From: Candidatus Aminicenantota bacterium
GTDB lineage: Bacteria > Acidobacteriota > Aminicenantia > Aminicenantales > Aminicenantaceae
Assembly (NCBI GenBank): GCA_014859315.1
Contig: JACUUK010000007.1
Span: 1-32,493, forward strand
Direction of reading: 5' to 3'
DNA length: 32,493 bases
Position numbers and translations under genes: made by a program. Of this stretch, positions 1 to 7,030 are shown one piece after another. Below the pieces are notes generated by a model. It was given only the letters and a program-made list of their open reading frames with translations. It was not told the origin of the DNA and searched no databases. The first letter of the stretch is position 1, and each line of letters begins with the position of its first letter.

Positions 1-112
1 TTGCCAAGACCCTCCCACCCTCCACAATGGGCTTCTGATGGAGAAGGAACCGTCGCCGCACTTCTCAATTAGGTCTGATGTTTCCCTCATCACGGAAATA
101 GAAATGATTACT
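1..112 (+). repeat. Dispersed ~130-bp repeat, copy 1 (truncated by window edge)
   Basis: This stretch matches the right-hand ~110 bases of the repeats at 24162-24292 and 24809-24943, in the same orientation. Shared blocks include the segment that begins TTGCCAAGACCCTC, the CTCAATTAGGTC block and the final CACGGAAATAG block. The left hairpin arm (GGTTCCCCTCCATC in the other copies) is missing because the window starts inside the element. The right hairpin arm is present at about 38-53. No conserved reading frame links the three copies, so the element looks non-coding. A repeat at the window edge fits an assembly break. Confidence 0.9.
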
Positions 113-164
113 ATTTTGCTGGCCCATTGCTTTTGTCCAGATATTTTGATAAGTTTTTTAATGA

Positions 165-458
165 ATGGGAAAAGAAGAGAAAAAAAATCCAAAAGTATTT
201 CAGACGCATTGTCCAATCTGCAATTCTTTACTATGGATCGACCCGGTTACGCAAGAAGTAATAAAACATGAACAGGTTAAAAAGAAAAAGAGTTCATTAG
301 ATGAACTGCTTTTAGAAGAGAAAGAAAGAAAAGATAAATTTGACAGGAAATTTGAAGCAACAGCAGAGTTGGAGAAAGAAAAGTTAAGAAAAGCAGAGGA
401 AAAGTTTAAGAAAGCCCTTCATAAAATAGGTGATGATGAAGCAGATAAGAAGGACTAA
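165..458 (+). CDS. Small CxxC-containing charged protein, function unknown
   Basis: This 97-residue protein has one CPIC knuckle near residues 16-19, followed by a motif like WIDPVTQEVIKHE. The rest (about residues 37-97) is a highly charged Lys/Glu-rich helix that could form a coiled coil. It has no signal peptide and no membrane segment. The single CxxC could be half of a zinc site completed by dimerisation, but that is inference. The ATG at 165 lacks a clear Shine-Dalgarno sequence; another ATG at 161 is out of frame. It ends 14 bp before the convergent antiporter gene and lies just downstream of repeat copy 1. I think I have seen similar short proteins in Acidobacteria-like genomes, but cannot assign a function. 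Confidence 0.7.
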   Translation: MGKEEKKNPKVFQTHCPICNSLLWIDPVTQEVIKHEQVKKKKSSLDELLLEEKERKDKFDRKFEATAELEKEKLRKAEEKFKKALHKIGDDEADKKD

Positions 459-472
459 ACTTTATTTAGCTT

Positions 473-1900
473 TTAACTTCCAATCTGAGTTTCATCTTCT
501 CTTATTTTTGGTGCCATTGTGAATTTCGTGAATCCATATATCGCCAGGATAATTACAGAAATATAATTCATGAATGCCCACGGGAGATAAGAGAAAGTGG
601 AAACTCCAATCGTTCCCGTGATATAAACACCTGCCATACTCCATGGAATCAAGGGAACTATGATAGCACCACTTTCTTCTATGATGCGGGATAGATTTTT
701 AGCTGCTAAACCCTTTTTCTTATAAATAGGAGAAAGAAGCTCACCAGGAATGATCATTGAGAGATAGGAACTTCCTGTGATAAGCGCTGTTGTGATGGAA
801 GTTACAATAGTCGTTATGACAATACTCCAGACTTTATTAGCGAACTTCATTACTTTATCCAATATAATAGAAAGAAGTCCTGTGCTTTGCATTATTCCGC
901 CGAAAGCGAATGCTGTGAAAGCCACGAGCTGTGTTTCCATCATGCTCATCATGCCTCCACGGGAGATAAGCTGGTCCACGGCTTCGACGCCTGTATTGGC
1001 TTGGTATCCTGTATTCACGGCAGTCGCGATTTCTGTGATAGAAGCTTTTTGAAAAATGATAGCTAAAATGCTTGCAGTAATCGATGAAACAAGCATCCCA
1101 GGAATAGTTGGCTTTTTAGTCGCCGCAAAATAAAAAACAATCACCATGGGAACAAGAAGAAGTATGTTGAAATGAAAATGCTCTTTTAAGGTTTGAGTGA
1201 TAAGTATCGTCGTCTGTGATTCTACGGTATTGGCCCCGTATTTGAGGCCAATAAAAAAGTAGATGATTAAGCCTATAATCCAGGCAGGCGTGGCTGACCA
1301 AAGCATGTGTTTAATGTGGTCAAATAGATTAGAGCCTGCAGCTACAGGAGCAAGATTTGTGACATCAGAAAATGGGGACATTTTATCTCCAAAGTAAGCC
1401 CCAGCAACGATTGCTCCAGCTGCAGGTCCGAGAGGGATGCCCAGGCCCATAGCGATTCCAATAAACGCTACGCCTAAGGTTCCGATAGTTCCCCAAGAAG
1501 TGCCAGTGGCTATTGAGGTAATGGAGCAGACAAAACAAGCTGTCACTAAAAAAAGCTTTGGAGAGATAAGCTTAAGGCCGTAGTATATGATCATCGGTAT
1601 AGTACCAGAGGCAATCCAAGAGCCGATGAGAATACCAACACATAGCATGATCAGGATAGCAGGCATAGCTTTATGAATGCTGTTTACGATTCCCCTTTCC
1701 ATTTCCTGCCAGGTAAAGCGCAGAAAGATTCCTAAACAGCCGGTAATAAAAGCGGCCGTCACCAGGAGGACTTGTGGCCTGATATGGTAAATGCCGTATC
1801 CTACCCCAAGAAGTATTCCCATAACGATTAAAGGGATTAGAGCCACAAAAAAACTTGGCTGCTTTCTTGGATATTTTTTACTTTCAGTTGATTGATTCAT
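473..1900 (-). CDS. nhaC: NhaC-family Na+/H+ antiporter
   Basis: This 475-residue, multi-spanning inner-membrane protein should exchange sodium for protons (or malate/lactate in some NhaC relatives). Family hallmarks are the ATGTSWGTIGTLGVAFIGI segment around residues 132-150 and the following GAYFGDKMSPFSDVTNLAP segment around 167-186, which carries the acidic ion-binding residues. Length is normal for NhaC. The ATG at 1900 follows an AGGAAC-type ribosome-binding site. It lies 41 bp downstream of the isoaspartyl dipeptidase gene on the same strand, so the two are probably co-transcribed. Substrate choice within the NhaC group cannot be fixed from sequence alone. Confidence 0.9.
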   Translation of the reverse strand: MNQSTESKKYPRKQPSFFVALIPLIVMGILLGVGYGIYHIRPQVLLVTAAFITGCLGIFLRFTWQEMERGIVNSIHKAMPAILIMLCVGILIGSWIASGTIPMIIYYGLKLISPKLFLVTACFVCSITSIATGTSWGTIGTLGVAFIGIAMGLGIPLGPAAGAIVAGAYFGDKMSPFSDVTNLAPVAAGSNLFDHIKHMLWSATPAWIIGLIIYFFIGLKYGANTVESQTTILITQTLKEHFHFNILLLVPMVIVFYFAATKKPTIPGMLVSSITASILAIIFQKASITEIATAVNTGYQANTGVEAVDQLISRGGMMSMMETQLVAFTAFAFGGIMQSTGLLSIILDKVMKFANKVWSIVITTIVTSITTALITGSSYLSMIIPGELLSPIYKKKGLAAKNLSRIIEESGAIIVPLIPWSMAGVYITGTIGVSTFSYLPWAFMNYISVIILAIYGFTKFTMAPKIREDETQIGS

Positions 1901-1923
1901 AGGTTGTTCCTTTTTTTCTAAAT

Positions 1924-1951
1924 ATTTTTAAACATCTATTTTTAAACATCG
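1924..1951. repeat. Two tandem copies of a 14-bp unit at the 3' end of iadA
   Basis: The unit ATTTTTAAACATC(T/G) occurs twice in tandem and covers the last codons and stop of the isoaspartyl dipeptidase gene plus adjacent spacer. It looks like a small slippage duplication that may have shifted the stop codon; no function is inferred. Confidence 0.7.
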
Positions 1952-3126
1952 GAATCTTTACAGAATGTCCCTCTTGCCAGGCACTTTCCGTTGGCCATCA
2001 TTTGACGGCCTTTTGCGAAAGAATCTGTGAGCGTTAGGTGTTCATCCAGTAATAGGAGGTCGGCATCCATTCCAACTTTGATTTCCCCTTTATTTTTTAA
2101 TTTGTAGAAAACAGCAACGTTTGTTGAAAAGAATTTTATTGTATCCTCAAGACCCAATATGTTTTTATTGACTAAATAGCGGAAATTATTCAAGAGGCTT
2201 TTTTGTGTGGCGATTGTCAGGCCAGTAAGATTCCCGTTTTTATCAAAGACCGGAAGGCTTCCATTGCTGTCCGAGCTGATGGTAATGTGCGAAAGGGGAA
2301 CTTTGTGTTCGCAGCAGAGGCGAATGGCATTGGCGATACTTATCTCTTCCCCCTCCTGAAATTCTGGGTGCTCGTTTGCTGTAAGGTCTATATATCCTCC
2401 TTTAATGACAAATTTTATTGCATCTCCCAAAAGTTCTTGGTTGCGGTTCACGTGAGTGGGAATGATTTGAGTGGGGGGGATTTCTGTTTCTTTTATCAAA
2501 CGGAAAAACATATGTAGTTTTCGCGGCCCATCTCCCAGATGGCAGTGGAGAACTCCAGCTTTGCCTCCGAGCATTCCTCCAACGCGGCATTCTGAGGCAA
2601 GACGACAGAACTCTTCAAAAGTCGGTTGGGAAGAACGGTGGTCAGAGACAGCAATTTCTCCTGCACCGATTACTTTGTCTATAATGACAAGATCCGAGCG
2701 AATGCTTCCTGTTAGAGTGACAACAGGGATTTCATAGGAACCTGAGAAGATATAAGTTGTTATTCCTTCTTGCTCAAGTGCCCTTGCTTTAGCGAGAAGG
2801 GAACTCATATGGCGTGTTGTGCCGTCTGTGCCGAGGCAACCTATTACCGTAGAAACTCCATTGGAGATGATATCTTCGATAAAAATTTCAGGAGCTCTTG
2901 TTGAAGGGCCTCCTTCTCCTCCGCCTCCTATTATATGGACATGAGAATCAATAAATCCTGGGATAATGATTTTTCCTGAAGCTTTCATTTGATAGTAATC
3001 AATTCCTTGAAGTTTTATCTGGCCTGGTTCAGTGATTGCAGCAATTTGGTTGCCTGCAATCAGAATATCTTTTGGGCCCAAAGGTTCAGGGGAAAAAACA
3101 TTTCCTTCACGAATTAAAGTAATCAT
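1942..3126 (-). CDS. iadA: Isoaspartyl dipeptidase (beta-aspartyl peptidase), amidohydrolase superfamily
   Basis: This 394-residue cytoplasmic enzyme should cleave beta-aspartyl dipeptides left by breakdown of proteins containing isoaspartate. It aligns by eye along its length with E. coli IadA. Metal ligands are His62 and His64 (SHVHIIGGGGEGG), His196 (HCHLGDG), His225 (THVNRN) and Asp286 (SSDSNGS). Tyr131 matches the catalytic tyrosine and the SDHRSS motif at 161-166 is conserved. The residue at the position of the carboxylated lysine appears to be Glu157, a substitution known to bridge metals in some amidohydrolases. The ATG at 3126 has a GGGAGG ribosome-binding site. The gene probably forms an operon with the NhaC antiporter. 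Confidence 0.92.
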   Translation of the reverse strand: MITLIREGNVFSPEPLGPKDILIAGNQIAAITEPGQIKLQGIDYYQMKASGKIIIPGFIDSHVHIIGGGGEGGPSTRAPEIFIEDIISNGVSTVIGCLGTDGTTRHMSSLLAKARALEQEGITTYIFSGSYEIPVVTLTGSIRSDLVIIDKVIGAGEIAVSDHRSSQPTFEEFCRLASECRVGGMLGGKAGVLHCHLGDGPRKLHMFFRLIKETEIPPTQIIPTHVNRNQELLGDAIKFVIKGGYIDLTANEHPEFQEGEEISIANAIRLCCEHKVPLSHITISSDSNGSLPVFDKNGNLTGLTIATQKSLLNNFRYLVNKNILGLEDTIKFFSTNVAVFYKLKNKGEIKVGMDADLLLLDEHLTLTDSFAKGRQMMANGKCLARGTFCKDSDV

Positions 3127-3181
3127 GAGTGCCTCCCTTGAGATTATTTTTAAAAAGGATTATCGACTCATTGTATCCGCT

Positions 3182-3210
3182 AAATTAACACGTCCATTTC
3201 CTATTTTCAA
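3182..3210 (-). promoter_or_regulatory. Candidate sigma-70-like promoter for iadA-nhaC
   Basis: On the minus strand there is a TTGAAA -35 box and a TAATTT -10 box with 17 bp between them, about 55 bp upstream of the iadA start. The -10 is imperfect. The intergenic stretch also holds a 10-bp palindrome GCTGTACAGC at 3260-3269. Confidence 0.35.
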
Positions 3211-3370
3211 GCAGACTCTTTAAAGGGCAGGCATTTTTAAAATTCCATGTTTCTCAGTGGCTGTACAGCTCATATATTTGGACGTTTGAATGTACTTGCC
3301 GGGACAACCTTAAAAATATAAATCTTTTGAAATTAAAAAAAATTAGGTAAAATATAAATTAGAAAATAAA

Positions 3371-4138
3371 ATGGCTACATTTGAAGAAGAATTAGAAAAG
3401 ATTGAACCTGTAATCCGCAAATTATGCAACTTCGCACTTCTTGGAAAAAAAATAGAAGTTCAGGGGAAAGAGAATTTTATTAAAAAAGGCCCGAATATCA
3501 TTGTTGGCAATCACATTGGAAGTTATAAGGATATTGCCATTTTATTGAAAATCGTTCCTCGTCCAATATTTTTTATAGCCAACAGGATGGTTTTCAATAG
3601 AGAAGACTTTAATTTTCTTATAAGAAATCACCTGAAATGCCACTTGAAGGACTTTGGCCTCTTTTTAGATTTAGTCCTTAAACCAATCAAATCGCTTTTT
3701 GTCAATTTTATTTCAAGCAATATCGGAAAGATTGGAACAATACCTGTCGATTTGACCTCGAGTAAAGGAATTGTCATTGAGAAATGCCAGGAACACCTAA
3801 AACAAGGAAGGACTATTATTGCTTTACAGGGGCACGGGCGAATCATTGAAAGCTGCAAAAATCCTTTCATGAGTCCATTTCGCAAAGGTGCCTCACTCAT
3901 TTCTTACAATTTATATACTCAGGAAGATAACCTTGTCCCTGTTACTCCTGTGGCCGTACTGGGAACACAGCGCCCTTTTTTAGTCCCAGGAAGAATTATG
4001 GTCAAGATTGGAAAGCCACTTTATATCACAGATTATTTTGCTGGTGGCTTATACGAGACAGTGAGCCGCTTCGCCCAGGCGATGGAAGAACGAGTAAATG
4101 CCCTAATATTGGAAAGCATAAGGGCTATGAAGACTTAA
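3371..4138 (+). CDS. PlsC-like lysophospholipid/glycerolipid acyltransferase, divergent
   Basis: This 255-residue protein has the block order of the 1-acylglycerol-3-phosphate O-acyltransferase family. Block I is GNHIGSYKD at 46-54, block II is IGTIPVDL at about 121-128, block III lies near 151-158 and a VPVTPVAVLG segment follows. It would transfer an acyl chain to a lipid or polyol acceptor at the inner membrane. Two core motifs deviate: block I reads H48-x5-D54 instead of the usual H-x4-D, and block III reads LQGHGRI where the family has EGTR-like residues. The start has no obvious ribosome-binding site and an A/T-rich TATAAA just upstream, so the transcript may have a very short leader. 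The true acceptor is unknown. Confidence 0.7.
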   Translation: MATFEEELEKIEPVIRKLCNFALLGKKIEVQGKENFIKKGPNIIVGNHIGSYKDIAILLKIVPRPIFFIANRMVFNREDFNFLIRNHLKCHLKDFGLFLDLVLKPIKSLFVNFISSNIGKIGTIPVDLTSSKGIVIEKCQEHLKQGRTIIALQGHGRIIESCKNPFMSPFRKGASLISYNLYTQEDNLVPVTPVAVLGTQRPFLVPGRIMVKIGKPLYITDYFAGGLYETVSRFAQAMEERVNALILESIRAMKT

Positions 4139-4180
4139 TGCTTGCTAAGAAATAATGATTGTTCTGGCAAAAGAACTGGT

Positions 4181-6112
4181 TTATTTTTCAATACTGTATC
4201 TGGAGAGGAGGTCTGAATTTATTTTAAGAAAGAGATCATATTTTATTTTTACTCTTTTGTCTTCGCGTAGCTTAAGGAGACAAGAATGTAGAAATTTATT
4301 CTTTTTGGCTTCGAGCGTCTTTTCTCTTTCTTCGTCCTTTACTTTTTCAAACTCTTCTTTCGTGACTTCTTTTCGGGAAAGTGAGCGAACCAGCACAAAT
4401 CCGCCATCAAATTCAATTGGGTCGCTGGGTTCATTTAAGGGAAGAGAAAAAACGAGTCGGTCGACCTCGTCGTTTTCACCGATGATGCTGAGATATTGAC
4501 CTCTTTTGTGTTCCTCTGCGGTTTTATATTCGAGCCCATAGGCCTTCGCCAGTTGTTCGAGGTTTTTCTTAGGAAGCTCTGCCTTGATTCCTTGTATCTT
4601 TTCTCTTGCGGCTTTTTTGTTTTCTGTAATCAAAAGCTCTTTTTTGATGTCTTCCTTTACTTCTTCAAATAGGGCGGGCTTGGGAGGTTCTATTTTTTCC
4701 AATTGTGTTAATCCCACTCCTTTGTATGTGTAGATTGGAGAGGATATTTTTTTGTCATCAAGCTTAAAGAGTTCCATGCTGATTGCACCTGAAGGATCTA
4801 TATCTGGAAGAGATTTCCCATCAGTGAGAAGCCCGGTTTTTTCTGCCTTGTAACCAAGTTTTTGCGCAGCAGCATCTAAATTTTTTACTTTTTTGGCGTT
4901 TTTTTCCAATTGACGGACTTTTTTCTCTGCTAATTCTCTCGCTATCTGTTCTTGAAGAATGCTTGATATATTTCCTCTCACTTGCTCAAGAGGTTTTAGA
5001 AAAGACTCTTCTTTTTCGGTAACCATTAAAATGGAGACTCCCTCATCGAGTTCAATTACTCTTGAGACCTCATTCTTCTGTAATTTTCTTATTTCTTCTT
5101 GTTCAACAGAAGATAATCTTTGCCATTCAAAGAAGCCCCAGTCGCCATTATTTTCTGCTTTTTCATCCTTAGAGTATTTCCTGGCAAGGTCTCCAAAATT
5201 GGCGCCTTTTTGGATTTGATCTAAAATATTTTGAGCTTCTGCGAGAACAAATTCTTTATCATTTCCTTCGAAAGCCAGAAAAATACGGTTAACCCGGACT
5301 TTTTCAGGCTCTCTGAACTGAGCTTGATTCTTTTTATAATAATCCTCGATATCTGAGTCGCTCAATTGGATTTCGTCTTTTAAGTTCTCTGTGTTGAAAA
5401 AGACAAAGAGGCCCTCTCTTTTTTCAGGCATTTTGTATTTTTCTTTGTATTTTTCGTAAAATTCTTGGAGTTCGCTCAGTTTGGGCTCCCAATCAAGTTC
5501 TAAAGAATCTGTTTCAATGACTACAAACTCAAGCTTAGCGCTTTCATTTGTGTTTTTATAATTACCCCATATTTCTTTCTCTGTAACAGCGATTCCAGAA
5601 GTAAGGGACTTAATAGTTTTCTCGATTATGATTTCTTTTTTAAGGCTTTCTTCAAACTCGGATAATGGAATTCGATTCCAATCTAATATCTTCTTGTAAT
5701 TTTCGAAGCCAATGAACTTTCCGTCCTGTTGGAATACAGGATAGCTCATGATTTTCTGCCTGATTTCTTCATCGGAAGCCTTGATGCCCATTTCTTCAGC
5801 TGATTGAATAAGTAGAGTTTGCTGTATTATTTGTTCGAGAACTTGTTGAGGTATATTCAGTTGCTGGATAAGATTAGAATCCAGGTCTTTGAATTCTCTT
5901 TTGAGTAATTCGAGCCTTTGCTTTAGGTTCTGGAAATAGAAATCGGCTGAGATTTTTTCTTTTCCTATGGTGACGAGTGTATTTGCAGCCCGCGATTCTC
6001 CTAATCGGCCTGCACCACCCCATACAGCAAAAATTGCAATAATGAACGCTGCAATAACGATCCATAAGGTTGGAGCTAAAGCTTTTACATTTTTTCTCAT
6101 TGCTTTTAACAT
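4181..6112 (-). CDS. PpiD/SurA-like membrane-anchored peptidyl-prolyl isomerase (foldase)
   Basis: This 643-residue protein has an uncleaved N-terminal membrane anchor (about residues 14-31), a SurA_N-like helical domain (about 45-260) and one parvulin-type PPIC domain (about 268-368, with the SKDEKAENNGDWGFF segment). A long charged helical/second chaperone-like region ends with a FDGGFVLVRSL segment. This is the architecture of PpiD, a periplasm-facing chaperone that helps newly exported proteins fold. Length is close to E. coli PpiD (623). The ATG at 6112 is preceded by GAGGTGAG. It is downstream of the HIT gene on the same strand, separated by 154 bp that contain an inverted repeat. Prolyl isomerase activity itself is not certain, because PpiD domains are often inactive. 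Confidence 0.85.
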   Translation of the reverse strand: MLKAMRKNVKALAPTLWIVIAAFIIAIFAVWGGAGRLGESRAANTLVTIGKEKISADFYFQNLKQRLELLKREFKDLDSNLIQQLNIPQQVLEQIIQQTLLIQSAEEMGIKASDEEIRQKIMSYPVFQQDGKFIGFENYKKILDWNRIPLSEFEESLKKEIIIEKTIKSLTSGIAVTEKEIWGNYKNTNESAKLEFVVIETDSLELDWEPKLSELQEFYEKYKEKYKMPEKREGLFVFFNTENLKDEIQLSDSDIEDYYKKNQAQFREPEKVRVNRIFLAFEGNDKEFVLAEAQNILDQIQKGANFGDLARKYSKDEKAENNGDWGFFEWQRLSSVEQEEIRKLQKNEVSRVIELDEGVSILMVTEKEESFLKPLEQVRGNISSILQEQIARELAEKKVRQLEKNAKKVKNLDAAAQKLGYKAEKTGLLTDGKSLPDIDPSGAISMELFKLDDKKISSPIYTYKGVGLTQLEKIEPPKPALFEEVKEDIKKELLITENKKAAREKIQGIKAELPKKNLEQLAKAYGLEYKTAEEHKRGQYLSIIGENDEVDRLVFSLPLNEPSDPIEFDGGFVLVRSLSRKEVTKEEFEKVKDEEREKTLEAKKNKFLHSCLLKLREDKRVKIKYDLFLKINSDLLSRYSIEK

Positions 6113-6190
6113 GTTCTCACCTCAATTGTGTTTTCCATCTCTGTTATTACTGTTCCAACAGAGAGCTCTTTTTCAATCCTGATTAGTATT

Positions 6191-6228
6191 GAGCCATTGT
6201 TTTTTATGGCTTTCAATCCCAATGGCTC
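6191..6228 (-). other. Perfect 9-bp inverted repeat upstream of the PpiD-like gene
   Basis: GAGCCATTG (6191-6199) and CAATGGCTC (6220-6228) form a perfect stem with a 20-base loop. Inside the loop, ATGGC at 6206-6210 can instead pair with GCCAT at 6192-6196, giving two mutually exclusive hairpins. There is no T-run next to either, so this is not a classical terminator. It lies about 80 bp before the foldase start and within a stop-free frame noted in the findings. Confidence 0.55.
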
Positions 6229-6266
6229 TTTGCATGAGATTAAGTGACTCCTTAAAGGGATATCGC

Positions 6267-6755
6267 TTACTTGATTCTTTTAAAAAGCGACAGAAGCCGG
6301 TCATATGTTGTATTTAAATCCTCGATCATGACTTTTGTATTGCTAAAAAGTGGCATGAAGTTGGAATCTCCTGTCCATCGGGGTACAACGTGAATGTGGA
6401 AATGGTCTACTACACCAGCACCTGCACTCTGGCCGATGTTCATACCAATATTGAATCCATGTGGATTATAGTGCTTTTTTAAGATTTTTAAGGTTAGTTT
6501 AAGAAGGTCGCTTAATTCATCTGTAGATTCTTTTTTTGCATCTTCGAACATAGAGATGTGTTCATAAGGAGCTATCATCAGGTGGCCTGGGTTGTAAGGA
6601 TATCTATTCAAAACGATGAAATTATAAATGCCTCTGTAAAGAATATAGGCCTTTTTGTCTTTTTTAAGATTATGGGCCCGGCAAAAAATACACTTATCCA
6701 TTTTGAAAGCTGTTTTAACGTATTCTTCTCTCCATGGAGCAGATATGTATTTCAT
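6267..6755 (-). CDS. HIT-domain nucleotide hydrolase/phosphorylase (Ap4A-type)
   Basis: This 162-residue histidine-triad protein contains HFHIHVV at residues 118-124; His120 is the expected catalytic residue that forms the nucleotidyl intermediate. The N-terminal CIFC (Cys22, Cys25) with a downstream His gives the structural zinc site of this subfamily. The opening MKYISAPWREEYV is typical of the proteins annotated as Ap4A phosphorylase-like HIT hydrolases. The likely substrates are dinucleoside polyphosphates or adenosine 5'-phosphoramidates. Its ATG overlaps the stop of the HU-type gene by one base (TAATG), so the two are translationally coupled. The exact substrate is not deducible. Confidence 0.88.
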   Translation of the reverse strand: MKYISAPWREEYVKTAFKMDKCIFCRAHNLKKDKKAYILYRGIYNFIVLNRYPYNPGHLMIAPYEHISMFEDAKKESTDELSDLLKLTLKILKKHYNPHGFNIGMNIGQSAGAGVVDHFHIHVVPRWTGDSNFMPLFSNTKVMIEDLNTTYDRLLSLFKRIK

Positions 6756-7030
6756 TATTCATTAATCAGATTTTTTAAAAGTTTACTTGGTTTAAAATAA
6801 AGCACTTTCTTTGGAGGGACTTTAACAGGTTTTCCTGTGCGTGGATTTCTTCCTGAACGTGCACCTCTTTCCCTGAAACGAAAGCTTCCAAATCCCCTTA
6901 GTTCAATCTCTTCTCCGTTTATAATGGCCTCTTTAATTGTCTGGAAGAAAAGATTGACTCCAGTTTCTGCCTCTTGTTTAGAAACATTCATTTCTTTTGA
7001 AATTTTGTTGATAAGGTCAGCTTTTATCAC
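6755..7030 (-). CDS. HU/IHF-family DNA-binding protein
   Basis: This 91-residue protein has the full HU/IHF fold: an N-terminal helix pair, the GFGSFRFRERGARSGRNPRTG signature (about 46-66) and a C-terminal lysine-rich arm. It should bend DNA in the nucleoid as a homo- or heterodimer. The longer, proline-bearing arm and the NPRTGKPV wording resemble IHF-type members more than HU, but I cannot separate them securely. The start is GTG (minus strand, 7030) and overlaps the rpsA stop as GTGA, so translation is coupled to ribosomal protein S1. The rpsA-ihfB order is also known in proteobacteria. Confidence 0.9.
   Translation of the reverse strand: MIKADLINKISKEMNVSKQEAETGVNLFFQTIKEAIINGEEIELRGFGSFRFRERGARSGRNPRTGKPVKVPPKKVLYFKPSKLLKNLINE

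Noticed and set aside
4138-4181. Terminator between the convergent acyltransferase and foldase genes
   Set aside because: Only a 5-bp GTTCT/AGAAC stem is visible with no T-run; too weak to call.
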